DNA from: Superficieibacter electus
GTDB lineage: Bacteria > Pseudomonadota > Gammaproteobacteria > Enterobacterales > Enterobacteriaceae
Direction of reading: 5' to 3'
Assembly (NCBI RefSeq): GCF_002915575.1
Contig: NZ_PQGD01000014.1
Span: 1 to 64,000 of the forward strand
DNA length: 64,000 nucleotides
The notes below the pieces were generated by a model. It saw only the letters and a program-made list of their open reading frames with translations. It had not been told where the DNA came from and ran no database searches. Positions 22,493 to 30,986 of the stretch are shown here, piece by piece. Both the position numbers and the translations under genes were made by a program. The number at the start of each line of letters is the position of its first letter. The first letter of the stretch is position 1.

Positions 22493-23293
22493 TCAACGCA
22501 ACCACTCCAACGCCCGGACGATACCCTCGTCATCGTTGGTGGCAGTGACGTAGCTGGCCCGCTGTTTTACCGCTTCCGGCGCATTACCCATCGCAATCCC
22601 GATGTCGGCCGCAGCAAACATACTGACGTCGTTTTGCTGGTCGCCAATCGCCACAACTTTGGTTGCAGCTGGAGATATATGGCGAATAAGCTGGCTGACC
22701 GCATAGCCTTTATTAATTTGCGCACGTTGAATATCGATATAATTTCCGCCGGTAATGGTGGCAATAAATCCAGGCGGAAGCTGGCTATTAATGTCGGTAT
22801 GCAGCTGATTTATTTTTGATTGCTCCGCCACAACGGTAATTTTATAAATATCCGTGCGGCTAATAATGACGCCGGGCGCGGCGGGGATCAGCGGCAGCAT
22901 AAACAATTCGGCCTCATAAGTTGTCCAGGGAGCAACGGGCCGGTCGTAACGGTGATAAATCGCCTCTGCGCTAAAGAAATGGTGCGCATAACGTGAAAGA
23001 GAAATATGTCGGTCGATATCGCGCAAATCCATGCCGGAGAGCGGCGCAGCATGCGTAATAGCGTGCTGCGCCATCTCCAGAATCTGCCCGCCGTTAAAGC
23101 CGGCGCACCAGCTAAACAGCGCGTCGACGTTTTGTTGTTCCAGCAGGTGCACCATGGAAGAAACCGGTCTGGCAGAACAGGCGGCAAGCAGACCGCCACG
23201 CTGGTGAAATTCCCCCAGCGCCTGACGCGTGCGCGGACTGATGGTCTTTTGCGACGTCAGCAAGGTTCCATCCAGATCGGTAACCAGTAACAT
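22493..23293 (-). CDS. Cof-type HAD-family sugar phosphatase
   Basis: A 266-residue HAD hydrolase of the Cof/YidA type. Motif I is VTDLDGTLLTS with the nucleophile Asp near residue 6, motif III contains the Lys of INKGYAVSQL, and motif IV is GDQQNDVSMFAAADIGIAMGNA. It dephosphorylates a small metabolite, perhaps a sugar phosphate. The ATG at 23293 has an AAAGGAA site and fits the family; extension upstream would run into the previous gene. It lies 22 bases after the TIM-barrel gene. Confidence 0.92.
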   Translation of the reverse strand: MLLVTDLDGTLLTSQKTISPRTRQALGEFHQRGGLLAACSARPVSSMVHLLEQQNVDALFSWCAGFNGGQILEMAQHAITHAAPLSGMDLRDIDRHISLSRYAHHFFSAEAIYHRYDRPVAPWTTYEAELFMLPLIPAAPGVIISRTDIYKITVVAEQSKINQLHTDINSQLPPGFIATITGGNYIDIQRAQINKGYAVSQLIRHISPAATKVVAIGDQQNDVSMFAAADIGIAMGNAPEAVKQRASYVTATNDDEGIVRALEWLR

Positions 23294-23315
23294 ATTTCCT
23301 TTCCCTGAACGTGAA

Positions 23316-24155
23316 TTAATGGCTGATAAACGGTGTAACGGCCTGTTTAGCGGCGTTGCAGACCATGTTGTCGATGGCCGTGCCAACCACCAGAATATTA
23401 ACGCCGGTGTCCTTAAACGCTTTGGCATTGGCGACGTTAATGCCCCCTTCGGCCAGCGTCGGCACGTTGACCGCGCCTACCAGCGCCTGAAGGCGATCTT
23501 TAATGGTTTGCGGGATATCACCCGCCGCCACGCCTTCATAGCTCATGCCGGTCATCAGGCCGATCATATCGACGCCAATCTCCTCCATCCGTTTCGCCAC
23601 GCTGGCGACTTCGTCCGGGGTGCGGGCTGCAATGCCGAAGGTGTGCAGATCGTCCGGATGACCGATATAGGCATCGACGGTCAGCCCGTACTGATGGGCC
23701 AGGTTAACAATATCCTGCAAATCGTCCCAGTCGGATTTATGCGTGTGTAAGCCATCGGCACCGGCGCGGGCAATCTCCAGAATCTCCGTTTCGCTGAGCG
23801 GCACGGGCAGGGTTTCAGTAAAACCACCTGCAATGCCAACGGTGATGAAGATATCGTCCGGGACCACATTACGCACGCCCTGTACCGCCTCGGCCATCTG
23901 GCCGTTGGTGATTTCGTGGCGGATCTGCTCTGCCGCGTGCATGTTACTGACGCCTTTGTGACCGCGCGCCAGTGCCAGCGCGGGATGGTTCGGCTCCAGC
24001 AGCTTGACGCCTGCTTCGCATACCGCCTTCGCCAGCCGAGCATCGTCGCCGGTGATCCCGGTGCTGAGGATGGTTTGCCCGCCGTGAAGCGCGATGGCAT
24101 CTTTGACTTTCTGTAACGCTTTGGCGCGTTTTTTATTCATATCGCCTTTAAACAT
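23316..24155 (-). CDS. TIM-barrel protein, probable sugar-phosphate enzyme
   Basis: A 279-residue protein with the beta-alpha repeat of a ribulose-phosphate-binding TIM barrel: GVKLLEPNHP, DIFITVGIAGG, GADGLHTHKSDWDD, LTVDAYIGHPDD, GVDMIGLMTGMSY and near the end VPTLAEGGINVANA with GVNILVVGTAI, a phosphate-binding end. It recalls hexulose-phosphate synthase and HisA/HisF-type enzymes, but I cannot assign a reaction. The ATG at 24155 has an AGAGG site; ATG at 24140 is the alternative. Neighbours point to sugar-phosphate breakdown. Confidence 0.7.
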   Translation of the reverse strand: MFKGDMNKKRAKALQKVKDAIALHGGQTILSTGITGDDARLAKAVCEAGVKLLEPNHPALALARGHKGVSNMHAAEQIRHEITNGQMAEAVQGVRNVVPDDIFITVGIAGGFTETLPVPLSETEILEIARAGADGLHTHKSDWDDLQDIVNLAHQYGLTVDAYIGHPDDLHTFGIAARTPDEVASVAKRMEEIGVDMIGLMTGMSYEGVAAGDIPQTIKDRLQALVGAVNVPTLAEGGINVANAKAFKDTGVNILVVGTAIDNMVCNAAKQAVTPFISH

Positions 24156-24183
24156 GATGTACCTCTGGTGTTGGTGCATGAAC

Positions 24184-25770
24184 TTAGTGAGCTGCCGTAA
24201 CGGATTCTTTCTGTACGACGGCCTTAAAACGGTTAGCAATGATGGTGGTGATACAGGTCAGTACCATGATGGTGAACATCACAATCGCCATCTGTAGCGC
24301 ATTGCTGGACAGGAACGGTGAGGCGAACGCAGGCACATAGGCCACGCCTTTGACGTTAAAGAAGCCGAGCATCATGCCGCCGAGGCCCGCCCAGACGATG
24401 GCAGAGCCGAAGACAATTTTGTTGGCGAACATAAACGGATAAGCGGATTCGACGAAGGTGCCGAAGCCCAGGTTGATAAGCAGGCCAGGCGTGGCAACCG
24501 CCGCTTCGCTTTTTTCCCGTGGCGCGATGACGTTAGCGAGGTTGATACCGGCAGCAACCATCACCAGGCCGACCATGTCGACTGCGCCGAGGAAGCTGAC
24601 GCCGGATTTCTCCATCTCCAGCAGGACCAGCGGCAGGATCACTGCATGGTAGACGCCGCCAAGAATGGCGGGCCAGATCACCAGTCCCGCCAGCAACCCG
24701 GCCAGCACCGGGCTGAATGCCAGCGTGCTTTCGATCGCCAGTTTGATGTAGTTACCTGCGCCCAGCGCCAGCGGACTCAGCAGATAATGCATGATTAACC
24801 CGGCGGCCAGGCCCGAGATCCCGCCTGCCACAATGTTGACGGTGGTCATCGGGAAGCGCCAGTTGAGGCACAGTTCAAACAGCCAGCGCACGAATATACC
24901 GGCCAACAGGCCGCCGATAATCCCGCCGATCAGACCGCCTTCAACCGAGAGCACCCCGGCGACCACCCCGGAAACGATGGAAACTTCATCCAGCTCGGAA
25001 ATCTGTTTCGCCGCGAGCACGGCGACCAGTACCGGCAGGCCCTTGAGCAGGATTTCAAAGATGTCGTTAAGTTTTTCCAGCCCCGGAATATGGCTGAGCG
25101 CCAGAACAATCGCCATGGCGATAAAGCCCGGCAGGGCAGGGATCATAATGCTGCGGATGTTAAAGCGCTTAAGTAGGCTTTTCCCGGAGCCGCCCTGTGA
25201 AGGGGAGGCGCTGCCCAGCTGCGGTTTGTACTTGATGCCCCAGTGTTTACACAGGGAGGCAACAAATGAAACCGCGCGGGTACGGCTGGTGGTGCCCGTT
25301 GTGCCCGATGTTGCAACCACGTTCGCACCTTTTGCGGCCACCAGCGCCATGGAGGTGCCGCCGGTGCCGACAATCGGCGTTTTCATCTCTACAGCCGCTG
25401 CGAAAACGGCCTGGTTGGCATTCACGGGATCGGCGCTCATGACCACGATCCCGTCGATCTCGCCGTTGCGGATCATCTCCGCGATCCGCCGATCGCTTTC
25501 CACCACCGAGGCGTTCACTTCCGACAATTTGCCCTGGAAGATGCGCTGTGGTTTTTGTTGGTTTTCTGTGGTTAATGCAAAAACGGATGCCGGCGTCGTG
25601 GGTTTGGCGACATCCATTGACGCTTCCGCCGCGATAAACTGCACGGCGGCGACATTGACACCTGCGGCGTCACATTGCTGGTAAATTTCCTGGAGCAGCT
25701 TTTCAGGCTCTGCGCCACCCAGGTTGTAGAGGTTGCCTCCACTGCTTCCAATAATCGCAATTTTTTTCAT
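24184..25770 (-). CDS. EIIC-like membrane protein with N-terminal soluble domain
   Basis: A 528-residue protein. Residues 1-190 form a soluble Rossmann-like domain (IAIIGSSGGNLYNLGGAEP, IDGIVVMSADPVNANQ, VVATSGTTGTTSRTRA). Residues 210-520 hold about eight to ten membrane segments and resemble a fructose-type PTS EIIC, including FGTFVESAYPFMF, which is like the EIIC GITE..PF motif. No EIIA, EIIB or HPr gene is nearby, so either these come from elsewhere or transport is not phosphoryl-driven. First gene of the operon, 28 bases before the TIM-barrel gene. Confidence 0.7.
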   Translation of the reverse strand: MKKIAIIGSSGGNLYNLGGAEPEKLLQEIYQQCDAAGVNVAAVQFIAAEASMDVAKPTTPASVFALTTENQQKPQRIFQGKLSEVNASVVESDRRIAEMIRNGEIDGIVVMSADPVNANQAVFAAAVEMKTPIVGTGGTSMALVAAKGANVVATSGTTGTTSRTRAVSFVASLCKHWGIKYKPQLGSASPSQGGSGKSLLKRFNIRSIMIPALPGFIAMAIVLALSHIPGLEKLNDIFEILLKGLPVLVAVLAAKQISELDEVSIVSGVVAGVLSVEGGLIGGIIGGLLAGIFVRWLFELCLNWRFPMTTVNIVAGGISGLAAGLIMHYLLSPLALGAGNYIKLAIESTLAFSPVLAGLLAGLVIWPAILGGVYHAVILPLVLLEMEKSGVSFLGAVDMVGLVMVAAGINLANVIAPREKSEAAVATPGLLINLGFGTFVESAYPFMFANKIVFGSAIVWAGLGGMMLGFFNVKGVAYVPAFASPFLSSNALQMAIVMFTIMVLTCITTIIANRFKAVVQKESVTAAH

Positions 25771-26006
25771 AGCGGCCTCGAAGATAGGGTAAGAGTATTT
25801 ATCTGTGTTGTAGTGGAACTATAATTCCAACTAAAACAAAATAAAGCAACATTTAAAGACTGGCTATAAAGGGGTGAATTAGCTTATTATTAATATAATC
25901 CATTGAATTAAAATGATATTTTCTTTATGTTGATATTTGTTGTTTTGTGATGAATGTCAAAAGAAATGGCTAAATAATGGAGGGGAACCCCTCCATCATG
26001 CGGTGA

Positions 26007-26945
26007 TCACAGACGCTTCACCGCGTCGCGCTTTTTATCAACGGGCTTTCCTGACCAGTAACCCGCCAGCAGCGAGCCGGAAAGGTTGTGCCATACGGAA
26101 AACAGCGCGCCGGGCAGGGCGGCCAGCGGTGAGAAGTAAATTTTACCCAGCGCGGCGGCAAGGCCGGAGTTTTGCATACCCACTTCGATCGCCAGCGTGC
26201 GGCAGGTGGATTCATCAAATCCAAACAATTTGCCGCCCCAGTAGCCGCCGAGCAGTCCGATGGCGTTATGCAGGATCACCGCCACGATGACCACCAGACC
26301 TACCGACGCAATATGGCTGGCGCTCCCGGCCACCACGGCACTAATAATTGCCAGAATGCAGAGCATTGAAAAGGCCGGCAGATAAGGCTCCACTGCCCGC
26401 ACCACACGCGGAAAAAGGTGATGAACAATCAGACCAAGCGCTATCGGGATCACCACAATTTGCAGGATGCTTATCAGCATGCCCATCACATCTACCTGAA
26501 TATGTGCGTCAACGTACAAACGCGTCAGCAGCGGCGTGGCCACCACGCCGACCAGCGTCGATACGGAAGAGATCGTCACGGAGAGCGCGACATCGCCTTT
26601 TGCCAGATAAATCATCACGTTTGACGCCGTCCCGCTGGCGACGCTGCCCACCAGCACCATTCCGGCGGACAGATCCGGCGGCATTTTAAACAGCAGCGCC
26701 AGCAGCCAGGCGGCCAGCGGCATCACCAGATAATGCAAAAAAATCCCCGCCGCCACAGGCGCAGGCCGTGATAACACGCGCTTAAAATCTGCAAGATTCA
26801 AATGCACGCCCATGCCGAACATAATCAGCATCAACAACGTGCTGACCCATGGGCCAATGGGCACGAATGTTGTGGGAGTGTAAGACGCGATAACGGAGAG
26901 CAGCAGCGCCCACAGCGGGAACAGCCGGGTCAGAATGGAGAGCAT
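26007..26945 (-). CDS. panS: pantoate/ketopantoate transporter PanS
   Basis: A 312-residue BASS-type (bile acid:Na+ symporter family) membrane protein with about ten segments. [19 protein letters not shown] and [13 protein letters not shown] are the two crossover motifs that bind Na+ and substrate. The Salmonella protein STM4195, found at the same locus, was named PanS because it imports coenzyme A precursors. The ATG at 26945 follows GAGGAAAAC; longer readings add non-conserved residues. It is transcribed alone. Confidence 0.82.
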   Translation of the reverse strand: MLSILTRLFPLWALLLSVIASYTPTTFVPIGPWVSTLLMLIMFGMGVHLNLADFKRVLSRPAPVAAGIFLHYLVMPLAAWLLALLFKMPPDLSAGMVLVGSVASGTASNVMIYLAKGDVALSVTISSVSTLVGVVATPLLTRLYVDAHIQVDVMGMLISILQIVVIPIALGLIVHHLFPRVVRAVEPYLPAFSMLCILAIISAVVAGSASHIASVGLVVIVAVILHNAIGLLGGYWGGKLFGFDESTCRTLAIEVGMQNSGLAAALGKIYFSPLAALPGALFSVWHNLSGSLLAGYWSGKPVDKKRDAVKRL

Positions 26946-27165
26946 CGTGTTTTCCTCAGGGATGTTGTGTTTTGTTATAAAAAAGCCGGGATCGAGCCCG
27001 GTCATAGGTATTGTGTATCGTGCGATGAGGTTTTATTCAAACAAATTATGATGAAGAGGCTTCATGTCAGCGGGCAGAGGATGACAGCAGCGCATGCTTT
27101 ACACTCGAGGTGCAGATCATCCACAATATCGTTAAAATCGTGCCAAAGGAAAAGGGCAGAAGACG

Positions 27166-27726
27166 ATGATTCACATTATTATATTTTTATTATCGAAAAA
27201 AAGTGCTGATCTGAAAAGCTTCTGGCGCGAAGAAATAACGACTAAAAATAAAATTAGCCTGTTTCGTCTGTATCTTGCGCATAAAAATCGCAACCGACAT
27301 TTTTTATTGTGGTGGCGGCTTGCCAGCCAGATGTATCTTCATGGAAATACGCGGCAAAAGCGAGTCGCCAAAAAAATTAACTGGTCACTACAGTCCCGAT
27401 ATGCATCCGATATCGCATTAAAAGCCACCATCGGGCGGAATCCTAAGTTTATTCACCTGACCGGAGTGGTTATTTCTGGGAAATCTATTATTGGCGATAA
27501 CGCCGTTATCTATCAAAACGTAACTATCGGGTTACGCAAAGATGACGATCCGGCTGCGGCAACAGTAGGTAATAATGTTAATATTGGCGCGGGTACATGC
27601 ATTATGGGCAACGTGAGCATCGGTCATAATGTTAATATCGGCGCGATGTCGCTGGTGTTATCTGATATTCCTGATGATGCGACTTATGTTTGTAAAATAA
27701 ATCCGGAGATTATTTTGCGCTGTTAA
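27166..27726 (+). CDS. hexapeptide-repeat acyltransferase (serine acetyltransferase-like)
   Basis: A 186-residue protein. The second half has left-handed beta-helix repeats (VVISGKSIIGDNAVIYQNVTI, VGNNVNIGAGTCIMGNVSI, GHNVNIGAMSLVL) as in serine acetyltransferases and capsule O-acetyltransferases. The N-terminal half is basic and has no close family that I recognise. It should acetylate a small acceptor with acetyl-CoA. It is divergent from panS and low in GC compared with the core genes, which suggests acquisition. Confidence 0.8.
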   Translation: MIHIIIFLLSKKSADLKSFWREEITTKNKISLFRLYLAHKNRNRHFLLWWRLASQMYLHGNTRQKRVAKKINWSLQSRYASDIALKATIGRNPKFIHLTGVVISGKSIIGDNAVIYQNVTIGLRKDDDPAAATVGNNVNIGAGTCIMGNVSIGHNVNIGAMSLVLSDIPDDATYVCKINPEIILRC

Positions 27727-27784
27727 GAATATTATGCGCCGGTGCGGTACCGGCTTTCAGTGAATTAACTGCTTGTAGCTTCAT

Positions 27785-29368
27785 TCACGCGTTGTTGCGC
27801 ACGCTCTCCCAGCTTAACCCAAATCGCGCCAGATACTTTCGCAGGCGATCCGCATCGTTCGGGTTGCTTTTCTTCTGCCGCGAAACGGCAAACAGCATCC
27901 GTCCGGCTTCAGAGAGTGAATGGCACTGGCGACAAACGCGGATCACCGTTTCCAGCTGACTCTGCTCAAAAAGGTCGATCTCCTCGCTTATGACCGGGAG
28001 AGCTTTTTGTGACGCAGGCTGCCAGCTTTGCGTCAGCCTTTGTATCTCTTCGTCCACCAACTCCACCGTGATCCGCCCCTGTTCAGCAAGCGTAGCCATA
28101 CGGGCCACGGACGAACTCAGCTCGCGAAAATTACCCCGCCAGGCAGCCTGGGGAGAACGGGCAAAACGCAGATAACGCTCGCGAGCCTCTTTATCAAAGC
28201 GGACCTGCATCTGACGGCTGGCGGCAAAACGTTGCAGCTCATACTCCACGTTGGGCGCAATATCTTCGCGCCGTTCAGCAAGGCCCGGCAGGGCAAAGGT
28301 CCACATATTGATACGGGAATAGAGATCTTCCCGAAAGCGGCCCTCAGCTACCCAGGTCGGCATATCCCGGTGCGTACCGGCAATAAGCTGAAAGTCGCTG
28401 TAAACTTCTTTATCTGAGCCAAACGGGAAAAAGGTTTTCTCTTCAATCGCTTTCAGCAGCATCGCCTGTTCGTCCAGCCCCAGCTCTGCAATTTCATCCA
28501 GAAACAGTACGCCGCCGTCGGCTTCGCGCAGCAGGCCCGTGCGCGGCTGAAGTGCGCCGGTAAATGCACCTTTGACATGGCCAAACAGCGTTGACATGGC
28601 GTTATCCCCCCGCAGCGTGGCGCAGTTTACCGCCACCAGCTTGCCCGCCACTAAATGACGTGACTGGCGAAGCTGATAAATACGCTTCGCAAGGAAAGAT
28701 TTACCGGCACCGGTCGGCCCGATCAGTAATATCGGCGCATCCGAGCGCAGGGCCACACGTTCAATCTGGTCGATCATCCGGTTGAACGTCGCGTTGCGGG
28801 TATCGATCCCGCTTTTCAGGAAGGAGACAGATTGTTGCTGTTCGTGCTGAAAACGGCTGGTCAGGGTGGTGTACCGGCTGAGATCGAGGTCAATAATCGA
28901 ATACGTGCCTGCCGCGCGGTTATCGTCGTCGCGATTTTTCACAGGGCCGGTTTGCAGCAGGCTGGCGGGGAGATAGCGCGCTTCCGTTAACAGGAACCAG
29001 CAAATTTGCGCCACGTGGGTGCCGGTCGTGATGTGCACCAGATACTCTTCATTTTCGGTATCGAAGGCGTAATGGCGGGCGAAATCGAGAAACGCCGCGT
29101 AGACCTCTTCAAAATCCCACGGATCGTCAATGGCGACGGTATGCGTGCGCACCTCAGTGTGCGGAGAAACCTCGCGGATATCGTCGCTAAGTTGCTCCGT
29201 CATTCCCCGGTCTTTGGCCTGATAGAGCAATTCCAGACGGTCAACCGGCAGGTCCGGCTGCTGGCATAGCCCGACAGTTGGCCGCCATTTCACCCAGCGA
29301 TTAGCCCGTTTACCACGCTTATCCAGTACGGTGCCAATTACACCGATGACAACCCGCCGCTTTTTCAT
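27785..29368 (-). CDS. rtcR: RtcR, CARF-domain sigma-54 activator
   Basis: A 527-residue bacterial enhancer-binding protein. Residues 1-180 are the CARF-type ligand domain; residues about 187-420 are the AAA+ domain with Walker A GPTGAGKSF, the sigma-54 contact loop GAFTGA, and LFLDEIAELG; the end is a DNA-binding domain. In E. coli and Salmonella RtcR responds to RNA damage, through tRNA fragments or cyclic-phosphate RNA, to switch on RNA repair genes. Here it is divergent from a sigma-54 promoter at 29504, which it should activate. Confidence 0.94.
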   Translation of the reverse strand: MKKRRVVIGVIGTVLDKRGKRANRWVKWRPTVGLCQQPDLPVDRLELLYQAKDRGMTEQLSDDIREVSPHTEVRTHTVAIDDPWDFEEVYAAFLDFARHYAFDTENEEYLVHITTGTHVAQICWFLLTEARYLPASLLQTGPVKNRDDDNRAAGTYSIIDLDLSRYTTLTSRFQHEQQQSVSFLKSGIDTRNATFNRMIDQIERVALRSDAPILLIGPTGAGKSFLAKRIYQLRQSRHLVAGKLVAVNCATLRGDNAMSTLFGHVKGAFTGALQPRTGLLREADGGVLFLDEIAELGLDEQAMLLKAIEEKTFFPFGSDKEVYSDFQLIAGTHRDMPTWVAEGRFREDLYSRINMWTFALPGLAERREDIAPNVEYELQRFAASRQMQVRFDKEARERYLRFARSPQAAWRGNFRELSSSVARMATLAEQGRITVELVDEEIQRLTQSWQPASQKALPVISEEIDLFEQSQLETVIRVCRQCHSLSEAGRMLFAVSRQKKSNPNDADRLRKYLARFGLSWESVRNNA

Positions 29369-29503
29369 TCTTATCCTTAAAAATAAGTTCTGATTTAACA
29401 GGATAAATTAAGCATAGCATCAGAAATTGATTACTCCAATGACCTGAAAATAAAAATGTTATATATCAATGAATTAAAAAATTAATTTACTGAATCAGGA
29501 TTC

Positions 29504-29519
29504 TGGCACATTTCTGGCA
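29504..29519 (+). promoter_or_regulatory. sigma-54 promoter
   Basis: TGGCAC, five bases, TGGCA: GG at 29505 and GC at 29517 are exactly 12 bases apart, matching the -24/-12 consensus TGGCAC-N5-TTGCA except for one T. It faces the RNA and slipin genes and lies 136 bases from the rtcR start, so RtcR should bind in the AT-rich DNA between 29369 and 29500. Confidence 0.85.
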
Positions 29520-29529
29520 ATAGTAGTTT

Positions 29530-29674
29530 TGTCAGCACGCCGGGCTACGCAGGGGATTATACCCCGCCGGCGCTCCGGGAACGGCAAAGGCCGTTATCCA
29601 GGGAGCGTTCCGCCAGCGGAAAGACATTTGCGAAAAGTCGATTAACGCGGGTTCGATTCCTGCATTCGCCTCCA
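29530..29674 (+). ncRNA. yrlA: Y-RNA-like noncoding RNA with tRNA-like 3' module
   Basis: No open frame, but a strongly folded RNA directly after the sigma-54 promoter. Stems seen: GGGG/CCCC (29552-29565); CGCTCC/GGAGCG enclosing ACGGC/GCCGT (29571-29607); TTCCGC/GCGGAA (29609-29622). The 3' end copies a tRNA: T arm GCGGG, loop TTCGATT, CCTGC (29647-29663), then ATTCGCC and TCCA, where TTCGC pairs with GCGAA at 29630. Salmonella YrlA RNA has such a tRNA-like part and is RtcR-controlled. The start is estimated from the promoter; the name is by similarity of design. Confidence 0.75.
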
Positions 29675-29699
29675 TCAGGTGAACACTGGTTGTTTACAG

Positions 29700-29830
29700 C
29701 AGCAGTACCCGGCAGTCCGCAGTCAGGATTGCCTCAGGCTGAGGCCGGTAATGATGCTGGGTCAGCGGCAAAATCGTCAGGTACCCGATGGCGATTCCCC
29801 GCTGGCTTCGCAGCTGCACCCGCCTCAGCA
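29700..29830 (+). ncRNA. second structured RNA or slipin leader
   Basis: Between the tRNA-like RNA and the slipin gene. Stems: TACC(C)GG at 29706 with CCGGTA at 29745, enclosing CCTCA/TGAGG; and GGCG at 29790 with CGCC at 29821, enclosing GCTG/CAGC. It could be a second Y RNA, as Salmonella carries two next to its Ro gene, or a folded 5' leader. I cannot tell which. Confidence 0.35.
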
Positions 29831-29852
29831 TTGATAAACAGAGGGAGTAAAA

Positions 29853-30986
29853 ATGAATAAAATGAAAATACGTAAAGGGCAGTTAGGGTTACTGGCCAAA
29901 GAAGGTGACTACTACCAGATTCTGGAAGCGGGCGAGCACCGCATGCCGTGGTTTTCCACTCCTGACGTGACGCTGATTGCCCGCGATGGCAGTGAGGTCG
30001 CCGCGGATTTAGGCGACACGCTGCGCCGCTTTCACCCGGAGTGGGTCGAAAAATATTGCCTGGTGGCGGATACCACCGAACACGAGGCCGCCGCGCTTTA
30101 TTCTCACGGCGTGCTGCTGGAGATTATCCCGCCCGCCTCGCGTCGCCTGTTCTGGCAGGATAGCGATAACCTGCGTCTGGTGCGGATGGATACGCGTGAT
30201 GTGTCCGTGCCGACAGAGATTATGCAGGCGGTATTGCAGCCGCGCACCCGCGATAAAACGGTTAAAGGACGGGATATTATCCTGACGGTTAACGTACCCG
30301 CCTGGCATGCCGGCGTGCTGAAAATTGACGGTGAAACGCAGGCATTACTGCCGCCAGGGCTGTCTGCGTACTGGAAAGTTAATCATCTGGTGGAGGCGGA
30401 AATCGTCGATTTACGCCTTCAGGTACTGGAAGTGGCCGGACAGGAAATTTTGACGCGTGATAAAGTCAATTTACGCCTGAACCTGGCGGCGAACTGGGGC
30501 TACAGCGATGTATTACAGGCATTTAGCCAGCTCACAAAGCCTGTGGATCATCTTTACCGGGAACTGCAATTTGCATTACGTGAGGCAGTAGGGACACGAA
30601 CGCTGGACGAACTGCTGGAAAATAAGCAGGTCATTGACGAGGTAGTGAGTGCGCAGGTGGCTGAACGCATGGCCTCTTTCGGGATGACCGTGGCTTCCCT
30701 CGGCGTAAAAGACATCGTGTTACCCGGTGATATGAAAACTATCCTGACCAAACTGGTGGAAGCGGAGAAATCCGCGCAGGCTAACGTCATCCGCCGTCGG
30801 GAAGAGACCGCAGCAACGCGTTCGCTGTTAAATACCGCCAAAGTGATGGAGAGCAACCCGGTGGCGCTGCGCCTGAAAGAGCTGGAAACGCTGGAACGCG
30901 TGGCCGAACGTATTGATAAAATTTCGGTCTTCGGTGGGCTGGATCAGGTGCTGCACGGCCTGGTAAATATCAAAGGAGGGGCCTGA
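29853..30986 (+). CDS. slipin (SPFH-domain) protein of the RtcR operon
   Basis: A 377-residue protein with a SPFH/stomatin core (about residues 150-330: LILTVNVPAWH, KVNLRLNLAANW, FGMTVASLGVKDIVLPGDM, then the charged helix VEAEKSAQANVIRRREE). Slipins usually sit at the membrane; here the N-terminal 110 residues lack an obvious membrane anchor. Slipins with RtcR and RlaP have been described in predicted RNA-repair operons; its exact role is unknown. ATG follows GAGGGAG; its stop TGA overlaps the next ATG. Confidence 0.88.
   Translation: MNKMKIRKGQLGLLAKEGDYYQILEAGEHRMPWFSTPDVTLIARDGSEVAADLGDTLRRFHPEWVEKYCLVADTTEHEAAALYSHGVLLEIIPPASRRLFWQDSDNLRLVRMDTRDVSVPTEIMQAVLQPRTRDKTVKGRDIILTVNVPAWHAGVLKIDGETQALLPPGLSAYWKVNHLVEAEIVDLRLQVLEVAGQEILTRDKVNLRLNLAANWGYSDVLQAFSQLTKPVDHLYRELQFALREAVGTRTLDELLENKQVIDEVVSAQVAERMASFGMTVASLGVKDIVLPGDMKTILTKLVEAEKSAQANVIRRREETAATRSLLNTAKVMESNPVALRLKELETLERVAERIDKISVFGGLDQVLHGLVNIKGGA

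Noticed and set aside
24791-25684. 297-codon open frame antisense to the EIIC-like gene
   Set aside because: Pro/Thr/Ser-rich shadow of a membrane protein gene; no ribosome site.
29640-29674. A true tRNA gene
   Set aside because: There is a T arm and acceptor strand but no D arm and no anticodon arm; only about 12 bases fill that space. It is a tRNA-like part of a longer RNA.
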